Notes under the pieces: generated by a model
What the model saw: only the letters and a program-made list of their open reading frames with translations
Told to the model about the DNA's origin: nothing
Databases searched by the model: none
Assembly: GCA_031265355.1 (NCBI GenBank)
Contig: JAISCT010000068.1
Location: 1-40,327 of the forward strand
Origin: Oscillospiraceae bacterium
GTDB taxonomy: Bacteria; Bacillota; Clostridia; Oscillospirales; UBA929
Reading direction: 5' to 3'
Length of the DNA stretch: 40,327 nt
Made by a program: the position numbers and the translations under genes
Part shown: positions 31,844 to 38,820 of the stretch, piece by piece
Numbering within the stretch: position 1 is the stretch's first letter
How the letters are laid out: every line of letters begins with the position of its first letter

Positions 31844-32715
31844 GTATGAACGACCAGGCCGGCGCGCTGCGCCAGATCATCGCCAACATCAAAGGCCAAC
31901 GCGCGCGTACGCCCGAGACGGGCGCCCGCGTGGTGGTCGTGACCTCCGGCAAGGGCGGCGTCGGCAAAACAAACGTCACGGTGAACCTCGCCTTGGCTCT
32001 GAGCCGGAAAGGCTTGCGCGTGCTGATCTTCGACGCGGATTTCGGGCTTGCCAATGTAGACGTCGTCTTGGGCGTCACGCCGGCGTATGACCTGGCCCAT
32101 GTCGTGCGGCACCGCGGGGACATCCGGGACGCCGTCTGCGACGGACCGTACGGCGTTCGGTTCATCTCGGGCGGTTCGGGCGTGCAGGAGCTCATCCGGC
32201 TGAGCGCCGGCCAGCTTGCGGACCTGATGGACAACCTGCTCCAGCTCGACGACATGGCCGACGTGGTGCTGCTGGATACCGGCGCCGGCATCTCAGATCA
32301 CATCCTGAGCATGGTGGGCGCCGCGCAGGAGGTCGTCGTCGTGACGACGCCGGAGCCCACGTCCATCATGGACGCCTATGCCCTCATCAAATTTCTGACG
32401 GCGCGCGCAGAGAACGGTCCCCGGGTCCGGCTGGTGGTCAACCGGGCGGACAGCGAGAGCGAGGCGGCCGACACGCTCCGCAAGGTGGCGGCTGTGGTAC
32501 GGCTCTATCTCCGGATGGAGATAGAGGAGATGGGCTTCATCTTGTCCGACCCGGCGGTGTCCAAGGCGGTGCGTCTCCAGCGTCCTTTTGTGCTCAGCTT
32601 TCCGCAGAGTGCGGCGGCGCGCAACATCGAGACGCTGGCGTGGCGGTTTATGGGCACGGAGCCGGAACGCCGCCCTGGGCTGCGCGCATTTTTTACAAGA
32701 ATGGCCGGAAGGTAA
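31840..32715 (+). CDS. flhG: MinD-like ATPase FlhG (flagellar number regulator)
   Basis: 291 residues from ATG 31840, overlapping the flhF stop (ATGA). It has a deviant Walker A (VVTSGKGGVGKTNVTVNLAL), DADFGLANVDVVLGVTP, and the Walker B-like DVVLLDTGAGIS. The N-terminal stretch DQAGALRQIIA matches the activator helix of FlhG that stimulates FlhF GTPase. It is a membrane-cycling ATPase that limits flagellar number. Its stop is followed by a promoter for the next gene. Confidence 0.94.
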   Translation: MSMNDQAGALRQIIANIKGQRARTPETGARVVVVTSGKGGVGKTNVTVNLALALSRKGLRVLIFDADFGLANVDVVLGVTPAYDLAHVVRHRGDIRDAVCDGPYGVRFISGGSGVQELIRLSAGQLADLMDNLLQLDDMADVVLLDTGAGISDHILSMVGAAQEVVVVTTPEPTSIMDAYALIKFLTARAENGPRVRLVVNRADSESEAADTLRKVAAVVRLYLRMEIEEMGFILSDPAVSKAVRLQRPFVLSFPQSAAARNIETLAWRFMGTEPERRPGLRAFFTRMAGR

Positions 32716-32767
32716 TGGAAGTTTTGTCATGAAATATTGAAATTTGTCCGCAAAGGGGGGTTAGGGC

Positions 32768-32796
32768 TTGCATTTGTCCCATCTTATCGATACAAT
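32768..32796 (+). promoter_or_regulatory. Internal promoter before the PilZ-sigma segment
   Basis: TTGCAT at 32768-32773 and TACAAT at 32791-32796 with a 17-base spacer. It would give a leader of about 150 bases before the PilZ gene and could drive pilZ, the sigma factor and downstream genes independently. Confidence 0.65.
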
Positions 32797-32802
32797 AAAG
32801 AC

Positions 32803-32955
32803 GAAAGATGCCGGTAAACCGCCGCATGAATCGGGCGTCGAAAGTGTGCGATTCATGCGCAACAGGCGCCATCTCGCTGTGGCGGCATATAAAATATACC
32901 ATATCATGTGGTTTGCCGGCGAATACCGCCGCATCCAAGGGAGGGAGCGGCCCCT
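32803..32955 (+). promoter_or_regulatory. Structured 5' leader of the PilZ gene
   Basis: GCATGAATCG (32824-32833) pairs with CGATTCATGC (32849-32858). Further out, CCGGTAAACC pairs with GGTTTGCCGG near 32910-32922 (one G-U), enclosing the inner hairpin. It does not match the c-di-GMP-I riboswitch consensus by eye. A regulatory role is possible but not shown. Confidence 0.45.
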
Positions 32956-33672
32956 GTGAATGGAGAACTGGGTCTCGGTGAGCGTCTGGAGATCACGATC
33001 GGCGAAAAACGCTGTGTCAGCGATATACAGGAGCTCGTGAAGGAGGGCGTGCTGATTCTTTCGGCGCCCACGTACCGGGGGGTGGCGGTGCCGCTGCGCG
33101 AGGGGGATCTGCTGCACGTGACGTTCTACCGGACGGGCGGCATGTTCAGCTTTATGGCGCGGCTGCGCCGGCGCTTCCAAGAGAGGGCGCTTGCCCTGAT
33201 TGAGGTGGAGATGTGCTCCCCCATCAGCAAATATCAGCGCCGCGATTTTGTGCGCTTGGAGACGGTACTGCCCGTGTCCGTCCGGGTTCTCGCGGCGCCG
33301 GAGCAGTTTGCCGGCCGTACCGTGGAGGAGATGCTGCAGCAGATCTGCGACCGGCGTTACGAAGGGCTTCCGCGGCCGCTCAGGCCGGGGGAGCGTGTGT
33401 ACGCGTGCCACACCGTCGATCTCTCGGGCGGCGGAGCGCGGTTTGTCGCCGAGGAGGTTTTTGAGAAGGACGCCCTCCTTGAGTGTACGTTTAGTTTGAA
33501 GCGCCGAGGGGCGCTGACGGTGGACGGATGCGTCGTCCGTGTGACGGAGCAGTCCTCCGAGGGCCCCCGGTACTGTGCGAGCGTGCAATTTGTCAACATA
33601 GAGGAGAGACTCCGCAGGAACATCATCAAGTACATTTTTGGAGAGCAATCCAAAGAACACCGGAGGCAATAA
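32956..33672 (+). CDS. PilZ-domain c-di-GMP-binding flagellar brake protein (YcgR/YpfB-like)
   Basis: 238 residues from GTG 32956 after AGGGAGGGAG. It has an N-terminal YcgR-like beta domain (LGERLEITIG to about residue 90) and a C-terminal PilZ domain with both ligand motifs: RRDFVR (RxxxR) and DLSGGGARF (DxSxxG). Bound c-di-GMP would let it slow the motor, as YcgR does. It lies between flhG and the motility sigma factor, as ypfB-like genes do in other Clostridia. The insert EQFAGRTVEEMLQQICDRRY between the motifs is unusual in length. Confidence 0.88.
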   Translation: MNGELGLGERLEITIGEKRCVSDIQELVKEGVLILSAPTYRGVAVPLREGDLLHVTFYRTGGMFSFMARLRRRFQERALALIEVEMCSPISKYQRRDFVRLETVLPVSVRVLAAPEQFAGRTVEEMLQQICDRRYEGLPRPLRPGERVYACHTVDLSGGGARFVAEEVFEKDALLECTFSLKRRGALTVDGCVVRVTEQSSEGPRYCASVQFVNIEERLRRNIIKYIFGEQSKEHRRQ

Positions 33673-33758
33673 CGCGGCGGCGGGGCAGCCGCGGAAAGCC
33701 GGGCGCGCGCCGGGACGCCTGTACAGGCGCCGACAAGGCAAACGGGAGGATTGGATGT

Positions 33759-34535
33759 ATGGCAAACAGAAGACCCGCATGTGCGACAAAAATGGAGGAT
33801 CATACGCAGGAACTGTGGCGGAATTTTGCGGAGACACGCAGCTTGGAGGCGCGCAATGAATTGGTCATGCGCTATGTGCATTTGGTGAAGAGCATTGCCT
33901 GCCGCATGGTGCCGACCTATCGGAAACACGTGGACTTTGACGACCTGATGAGTTGCGGCGTCCTGGGTCTTATGGACGCCATCGACAAATTCGACATCCA
34001 TAAAGAAGTAAAATTTGAGACCTACGCGTCCCTGCGCATCAAGGGCGAGATCGTCGACCAGATCCGCAAACAGGACTGGGCGCCCATCAGTCTGCGGCAG
34101 AAGATCAAACGCATCGAAGAGGGTTACCACGAGCTCGAGGGCCGTCTCGGCCGTTCGGCGTCTGAAAAAGAGGTGGCCGAGTTCGTCAACATGGATGTGG
34201 AGAGCGTCAAAAGGACATTGGACGAGTCCCACACCTTCAACCTGGTCTGCCTGGACGAGATTTTGGTTGACCGCATCAAGAGCGAGGAGATGATGGTTAG
34301 CAACGAGGAGACGCCGGAGGAACACATCGAGGCGGACGAGCTCAAAGAGGTGCTGGGCCGCTACATAGACAACCTGCCGGAAAAAGAGCGGCTGGTTGTG
34401 ACGCTGTACTATTTCGAGGAGCTGACGCTCAAGGAGATCGGACTGGTGCTCGGCGTGTCCGAGTCACGTGTGTCGCAGATCCACTCCAAGGCCCTGATGG
34501 GCCTGCGCGGCAAAATGCAGCAGGCATTTTTATAA
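33759..34535 (+). CDS. fliA: RNA polymerase sigma factor FliA/WhiG family (sigma-28/sigma-D)
   Basis: 258 residues. ATG 33759 is chosen for the GGGAGG nine bases upstream. Region 2 is clear (DLMSCGVLGLMDAIDKFD, then EVKFETYASLRIKGEIVDQI), with the QDWAPISLRQK segment, and region 4 with YYFEELTLKEIGLVLGVSES. It directs transcription of late flagellar genes such as flagellin and chemotaxis genes, after release from FlgM. No sigma-28 promoter was recognised in this window. Confidence 0.94.
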   Translation: MANRRPACATKMEDHTQELWRNFAETRSLEARNELVMRYVHLVKSIACRMVPTYRKHVDFDDLMSCGVLGLMDAIDKFDIHKEVKFETYASLRIKGEIVDQIRKQDWAPISLRQKIKRIEEGYHELEGRLGRSASEKEVAEFVNMDVESVKRTLDESHTFNLVCLDEILVDRIKSEEMMVSNEETPEEHIEADELKEVLGRYIDNLPEKERLVVTLYYFEELTLKEIGLVLGVSESRVSQIHSKALMGLRGKMQQAFL

Positions 34536-34606
34536 AAGGGCTGTCCAAGAGCCCGTTACAGTAAAAATTTACCATTTCACCGGGCCTTGAGAGAGGAGGC
34601 CGCGCC

Positions 34607-34927
34607 ATGCCGCTCAGGGGCATTGACACGCAGATCATGGTCACGAAGTCCGCCGAGGCCGCGCTTGAGCGCACGCGGGAGATGAAGCAAAACGAGCTGC
34701 TGGCCGATCAGGCGGCGGAGCGCGCCCGCCAGCAGGCGCGGCTCGACCAGAGCCGTCCGCTGGCCGCCGCCAAGGTCCGGGGGCAAAACGTCGCCGCCGA
34801 CGGCGGCGGATCGGGCAGCGGCGGCGGCGCCAAGCGCCGTCGCAAAGAGCCGCCCGAGGAGAGCGCCGCCGAGCACACCCGCCCGGCGGATCCGGAAAAA
34901 ACCTATACCTTCGACGTAACAATCTGA
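34607..34927 (+). CDS. Small charged protein downstream of the sigma factor, unknown function
   Basis: 106 residues from ATG 34607 after GAGAGGAGG. Soluble and probably largely disordered: a helical start (MPLRGIDTQIMVTKSAEAAL), a charged Glu/Arg/Gln helix, a Gly-rich stretch and a basic patch (AKRRRKEPPEE), ending in KTYTFDVTI. Short proteins of this style often follow the sigma factor gene in Clostridial flagellar operons; their role is not known to me. A heptanucleotide array of a second type starts four bases after its stop codon. Confidence 0.65.
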   Translation: MPLRGIDTQIMVTKSAEAALERTREMKQNELLADQAAERARQQARLDQSRPLAAAKVRGQNVAADGGGSGSGGGAKRRRKEPPEESAAEHTRPADPEKTYTFDVTI

Positions 34928-34931
34928 CGGC

Positions 34932-34966
34932 AACTGTTATCTGTCAACTGTTACCTGTTATCTGTT
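34932..34966 (+). repeat. Heptanucleotide array, five units, second sequence type
   Basis: AACTGTT, ATCTGTC, AACTGTT, ACCTGTT, ATCTGTT. Same 5 x 7 design as the GAGTGCT arrays but a different motif. It lies between two genes, just before the ribosome site of the DUF6115 gene. Confidence 0.9.
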
Positions 34967-34981
34967 CAGGGGGGGCTCCCG

Positions 34982-35518
34982 GTGGAGTATGTGGTTTGGA
35001 TCGCGCTGGCCCTGCAGGTGGGGGCTTTTGCCGTCTTGGCGCGCCGTCTCACCCGGCAGGCGCGCCGAAGGACGGCGGCGTCTGGAGAGGCGGAGGACTG
35101 GGAGCGCGCGCGCGGCGAGGCGCTCAGCCGCCGCGAGGCGCGCCTTGTCGAACTCTATGATGGGGTGGAGGAACTGATGGACGCCTTCGAGGGTTATTTG
35201 GAGGAGGTCCGCCGCGAGCTCGAAGCGGAACGCGTTTCCCCGCGGGTACTGCCGCAACCGGAAGCGGCGCCTCAGTCGGCGGCGCCGGCCCAACCGGCGG
35301 CCATGCTCCCACCGGAAGCAGCGTCTCAGCCGACGACGGCGCCCCAACCGCCGGCGGCGCGGCTGTCCGAGACGGACCGGGCGGCGCTGGCGCGTTGCGA
35401 GGCGAAGTCTCAGAAGGTGCGCTTTCTGCTGGGCCGGGGGCTCTCGGTGGACGAGGCGGCCCGCGAGCTTGGCATCGGCAAAGGCGAGGCACGGTTGATT
35501 GCAGCGCTTGAGCGCTAG
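34982..35518 (+). CDS. DUF6115-type membrane-anchored protein
   Basis: 178 residues from GTG 34982 after AGGGGGGGC. One N-terminal transmembrane helix (EYVVWIALALQVGAFAVLA), a coiled-coil region (about 35-80), a Pro/Gln/Ala-rich linker made of imperfect repeats (PQPEAAPQSAAPAQPAA and the like), and a C-terminal helix-turn-helix-like end (KVRFLLGRGLSVDEAARELG, then IGKGEARLIAALER). This layout is found at the end of flagellar operons in Gram-positive bacteria. Function unknown. Confidence 0.75.
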   Translation: MEYVVWIALALQVGAFAVLARRLTRQARRRTAASGEAEDWERARGEALSRREARLVELYDGVEELMDAFEGYLEEVRRELEAERVSPRVLPQPEAAPQSAAPAQPAAMLPPEAASQPTTAPQPPAARLSETDRAALARCEAKSQKVRFLLGRGLSVDEAARELGIGKGEARLIAALER

Positions 35519-35531
35519 GCGCTCAAACGCT

Positions 35532-35648
35532 GAGTGCTGAGTTTTGAGTGCTGAGTGCTGAGTGGGGGAACGCCGCTCGGGAGCGGATGCTGCGACCACT
35601 TGAGCTCGTATTCAAAATTCAGCACTCAGCACTCAAAACTCAGCACTT
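35532..35648. repeat. Pair of inverted heptanucleotide arrays
   Basis: The left array at 35532-35566 reads GAGTGCT, GAGTTTT, GAGTGCT, GAGTGCT, GAGTGGG. The right array at 35614-35648 is the same type on the other strand. 29 bases of the left (35533-35561) are exactly complementary to the right (35619-35647), so the transcript can fold into a long hairpin with a 57-base loop. It separates the flagellar run from the S-layer gene. Confidence 0.92.
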
Positions 35649-35705
35649 CCGCGCGCGTCGGACGCGCGCGGATATTACAGTTGCGTTACAGGTGGGCGTC
35701 AGGGC

Positions 35706-35734
35706 TTGACGCGGGCGTGGAGATGAGGTAGTAT
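35706..35734 (+). promoter_or_regulatory. Promoter of the SLH protein gene
   Basis: TTGACG at 35706-35711 and TAGTAT at 35729-35734 with a 17-base spacer, giving a leader of about 90 bases. Confidence 0.7.
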
Positions 35735-35745
35735 GATACCGTTAA

Positions 35746-35763
35746 AAGGGGGGTACCCCCCTT
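35746..35763 (+). promoter_or_regulatory. GC palindrome in the 5' leader of the SLH gene
   Basis: AAGGGGGGTACCCCCCTT is a perfect palindrome within the first bases of the predicted transcript. A 5'-terminal hairpin could protect an abundant S-layer mRNA; it may instead be a protein-binding site. Confidence 0.6.
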
Positions 35764-35830
35764 ATCATCATTATTTGGAGGGCGCCGGACGCCGGCGGCT
35801 CCGAAAAAAACAAAAAGGAGGCATTTCCCC

Positions 35831-38638
35831 ATGAGAAACCTGAAAAAGGTTATGGCACTCATGCTGGTCGGCGTACTGACGCTCGCTCTGCTGATCCCCG
35901 GTGCAGGCGCGTATGTGTATCCGGACCAGAGCCAGATCAACGCGAAGTACGTCTCGGCCATCAACATGCTCTATGAACTGGCGATCATGCAGGGCAACAA
36001 CGGCGAATTCCGTCCGGCGAGCAACCTCACCCGCGCGGAGTTTTCCAAGATGGTCTATGTCGTGGCAAACCGCGGCTCGACCAACGCAAACAACTATCAA
36101 AACGTAGCGGAAGTTTCGTTCCAAGACTATGTGAGCACCGACTGGTTTGCCGGCTACGTCAACTGGGCGGCCGTCCAGGGCGTGGTCGAGGGCAAGGCCC
36201 CCACACGTTTTGACCCGCAGGGCAACGTGACCGGCTACGAAGCCGCGAAGATGCTCCTGGTCATCCTTGGCTACCGCTCCAACATCGAAGGCTACACGGG
36301 CGCCGGCTGGACGCTCCGCGTGCTCTCCGACGCTCAGGGCGCCGGCCTGCTTGACGACCTCGAAGACATCACCGACCTCGGCGCGCCACTGACCCGCGAG
36401 CAGGCCGCCCAGATCCTCTACAACGCGGTCTTCGCCGGCATGGTCGAATACAAAGAGCAACCAAGCGGCTGGGTCGTAACCGCCCGCTATGTGCCCGGCA
36501 AAACTGAGACCCAAATTGAGACCCCGGCGCACCTGTTCTTCACCCTTGAGACCCTGACGGGCACCTACACGGCCAACGAGTGGGTCGCGCTCACGGGTGG
36601 GACGACAGACGAAGGCAAGATCAGACTGTCTGATGTCGAAAATGCTGACGGCGTTGCCGTTAGTGCCGAGGAGTTTGACACCACTCTCGATGTCGACCTG
36701 CTGGGCCAGAAAGTTACTGTGTATGTCCGCCTCAACAGCAGGAACGAGGTTGCCAAGCTTTACGGCAGCCCCGTGGCCACCAATGAGGAGACCATCTTTA
36801 CGGTGAATTATAGCGACATCAAGGCGGCCTCCGGTACTGGTGCAAGCACCGTGTATACTTACACAACGGGTGGCAAGACATACACGACGACCACCGGCAC
36901 AGCTCTGTACAAAGATTTTGTGCGTCAGACTACTGGACTCCCCGCCACTGCCGGCATCGGCAATGAGAGCCCCGCGAGGGTCTTTGTTGACAAGAACAAC
37001 AACATCACCCAGATCTTTGCCACTGAGTATAAGTTTGCACAGCTCACTGTGTCCTCCACCCAGAAAGTGACTGTGAAGCCGACATTCGGCGGCGGCGCCA
37101 ACATCCAGAGCAACAAGGCGAAGGAAGACTTTGTCATCGGCGCCGATCTGATTGAGAACAACGCCTATGTCCTGTACTCCGTGTTGGGCAGCAAGTACCG
37201 CCTGACTGCAGTCGAGGAATTGACGGGCTCGGTTACGTATATCCGGAATGACCAAGCTACGATCGGCGGCACGGCGTATTCGAAGGGCACCATCGCGGGC
37301 GCCGACACCGACTTCGCGTATGCCGAGCGCGGGAAAGAGAAAGTCTATTTTGTCTTCCGCGGCGCGCTGTTGGGCAGCCGGTCGGCCACTTCGTCCGATT
37401 CTGACAAGTATGCCGTGGTCATCCGCTCGACATACGACGGCGCTTTCACCGGCGACGGCGCGGCCAGCGTGTACCTCCTGACCGATGAGAACAGGAAGGT
37501 TGCCTACACCATCAACACGCTGTACAAGTTCGACAGTACAACAAAGGCGGACCTCAATGCAGATACGATCGGCAAGTGGACTGCTGGCAAGTACGAGGGT
37601 ACTTATCCATATGATTCGGGTGGTGATCTCCTCGACGCTGCTGTCCTTTGGACGGGTGTGATTTGTAAGTACACGCTCACCGGCGAAGGTTCCAGTGCGA
37701 AGGTCAACCTGTGGCCGCAGGGAGTGACATCTCACAATGTAATAACCACAAAAGGTCAGTCGTATGTCGATATTGACGGTGGTGTTGGTAGAGTGTCGGC
37801 CACTACCAAGAGCGTAATTTTTGTGCAGTATAAGGGCAGCGATGAGTGGATTGCCTACAAAGGCAACGCATTGCCCACACTGCCTATTGCGGGATCTGCG
37901 AGCACTAACTTTCCTTTCTCTTACATCCAGAAGACGCGGACGAATGCGGATAACGACACCATTACAGTGGGCTATATCGATGCTCATACGGACGCAAATC
38001 CGGGTGACCAGGGTGATGAGATCATTCTGAGAGGTATTCTGACGTCCGCTGCGTATCTCACGCTGGACGATAACGGTGACGATCTGATCGGCTTTGATCT
38101 GTTTGTTGACGGCGCGTACAAGACATATTACGCCGACGGCGATGGGTTCAATCCCGCAGACATTAGCGGATACAAGGCTGGCATGGTGCTCACCGCGACG
38201 GTTGTGAACGACACCAAGCTGGGCGATGACAGCTACAAAATTGGCAGATATAAGATCGCAAATACAGCATCCAACAAAGACGTGCAAGCGTACGCCGGTT
38301 ATGTCAGCAGTGTTGATGACAGCTTCCTGTATGTCGCCGATGCCATCACCGGCACCAGCGGTGCGGAGCTGGGTAAGACGCCGAAGTGGACTCTGAATGA
38401 CGTCGGCAATCTGATTGGCTTCAAGTTCACGTCCAGCACGAAGGTCTATCTCCGTCAGGATGGTACAGAGGGTCGTGACGACGACTACGAACTGGCCGAC
38501 AGTGGCGCTCTGGCGGATCTGGAAGACTACACTGTGAATAAGGCACAGGTTGTTGTAACCGTCAACGGCGGTGGCGCCGACAACAAGCCGCTTGAGATTA
38601 TCGCGGTGTACGTCAACGACGACCAGTGGGAATTTTAA
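35831..38638 (+). CDS. S-layer homology (SLH) domain cell-surface protein
   Basis: 935 residues from ATG 35831 after AAGGAGG. A signal peptide (residues 1-27, ending around PGAGAY) is followed by three SLH repeats: about 30-80 (AINMLYELAIMQGNNGEFRP, LTRAEFSKMVY), 95-150 (YVNWAAVQGVVEGK, VTGYEAAKMLLVILGY) and 165-210 (AGLLDDLEDITDLGAPLTRE, QAAQILYNAVF). SLH trimers bind secondary cell-wall polymer. The remaining ~700 residues are Thr/Asp/Gly-rich and beta-strand-like with no recognised enzyme domain, as in structural S-layer proteins. Strong promoter, palindromic leader and its own terminator suggest high expression. Confidence 0.9.
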   Translation: MRNLKKVMALMLVGVLTLALLIPGAGAYVYPDQSQINAKYVSAINMLYELAIMQGNNGEFRPASNLTRAEFSKMVYVVANRGSTNANNYQNVAEVSFQDYVSTDWFAGYVNWAAVQGVVEGKAPTRFDPQGNVTGYEAAKMLLVILGYRSNIEGYTGAGWTLRVLSDAQGAGLLDDLEDITDLGAPLTREQAAQILYNAVFAGMVEYKEQPSGWVVTARYVPGKTETQIETPAHLFFTLETLTGTYTANEWVALTGGTTDEGKIRLSDVENADGVAVSAEEFDTTLDVDLLGQKVTVYVRLNSRNEVAKLYGSPVATNEETIFTVNYSDIKAASGTGASTVYTYTTGGKTYTTTTGTALYKDFVRQTTGLPATAGIGNESPARVFVDKNNNITQIFATEYKFAQLTVSSTQKVTVKPTFGGGANIQSNKAKEDFVIGADLIENNAYVLYSVLGSKYRLTAVEELTGSVTYIRNDQATIGGTAYSKGTIAGADTDFAYAERGKEKVYFVFRGALLGSRSATSSDSDKYAVVIRSTYDGAFTGDGAASVYLLTDENRKVAYTINTLYKFDSTTKADLNADTIGKWTAGKYEGTYPYDSGGDLLDAAVLWTGVICKYTLTGEGSSAKVNLWPQGVTSHNVITTKGQSYVDIDGGVGRVSATTKSVIFVQYKGSDEWIAYKGNALPTLPIAGSASTNFPFSYIQKTRTNADNDTITVGYIDAHTDANPGDQGDEIILRGILTSAAYLTLDDNGDDLIGFDLFVDGAYKTYYADGDGFNPADISGYKAGMVLTATVVNDTKLGDDSYKIGRYKIANTASNKDVQAYAGYVSSVDDSFLYVADAITGTSGAELGKTPKWTLNDVGNLIGFKFTSSTKVYLRQDGTEGRDDDYELADSGALADLEDYTVNKAQVVVTVNGGGADNKPLEIIAVYVNDDQWEF

Positions 38639-38676
38639 GCTCACTTGACTAAGCAATCTCGCAACAACAGCAACAA

Positions 38677-38713
38677 GAGGACCCGCGCTCCCAAAGGGCG
38701 CGGGTCCTCTTTG
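38677..38713 (+). terminator. Terminator of the SLH gene
   Basis: AGAGGACCCGCG (38677-38688) pairs with CGCGGGTCCTCT, with an inner CCC/GGG stem, and is followed by TTTGT. Confidence 0.85.
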
Positions 38714-38752
38714 TCTGCGTCAGCATCGCACGGTGTCTGCGGGAATCCCCCC

Positions 38753-38781
38753 TTGACAAAAGACGCCTCCCTGGCTATAAT
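38753..38781 (+). promoter_or_regulatory. Consensus promoter of the AAA/DUF4143 gene
   Basis: TTGACA (38753-38758), 17 bases, TATAAT (38776-38781): a perfect sigma-A promoter 40 bases before the start codon. Confidence 0.92.
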
Positions 38782-38820
38782 AATATCAAACATTCAATCA
38801 GCCAAAGGAGATGCTCTGCG

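Noticed and set aside
32803..32955. c-di-GMP-I riboswitch before the PilZ gene
   Set aside because: The conserved GEMM loops and tetraloop-receptor bases could not be found; only generic hairpins are visible.
24808..35648. CRISPR array
   Set aside because: The repeated units are 7-base tandem repeats without spacers, and no cas gene is present.
35771..38656. 961-residue open frame on the minus strand
   Set aside because: It is the antisense shadow of the SLH protein gene; it has no ribosome site and no family features, while the plus-strand frame has a signal peptide and SLH repeats.
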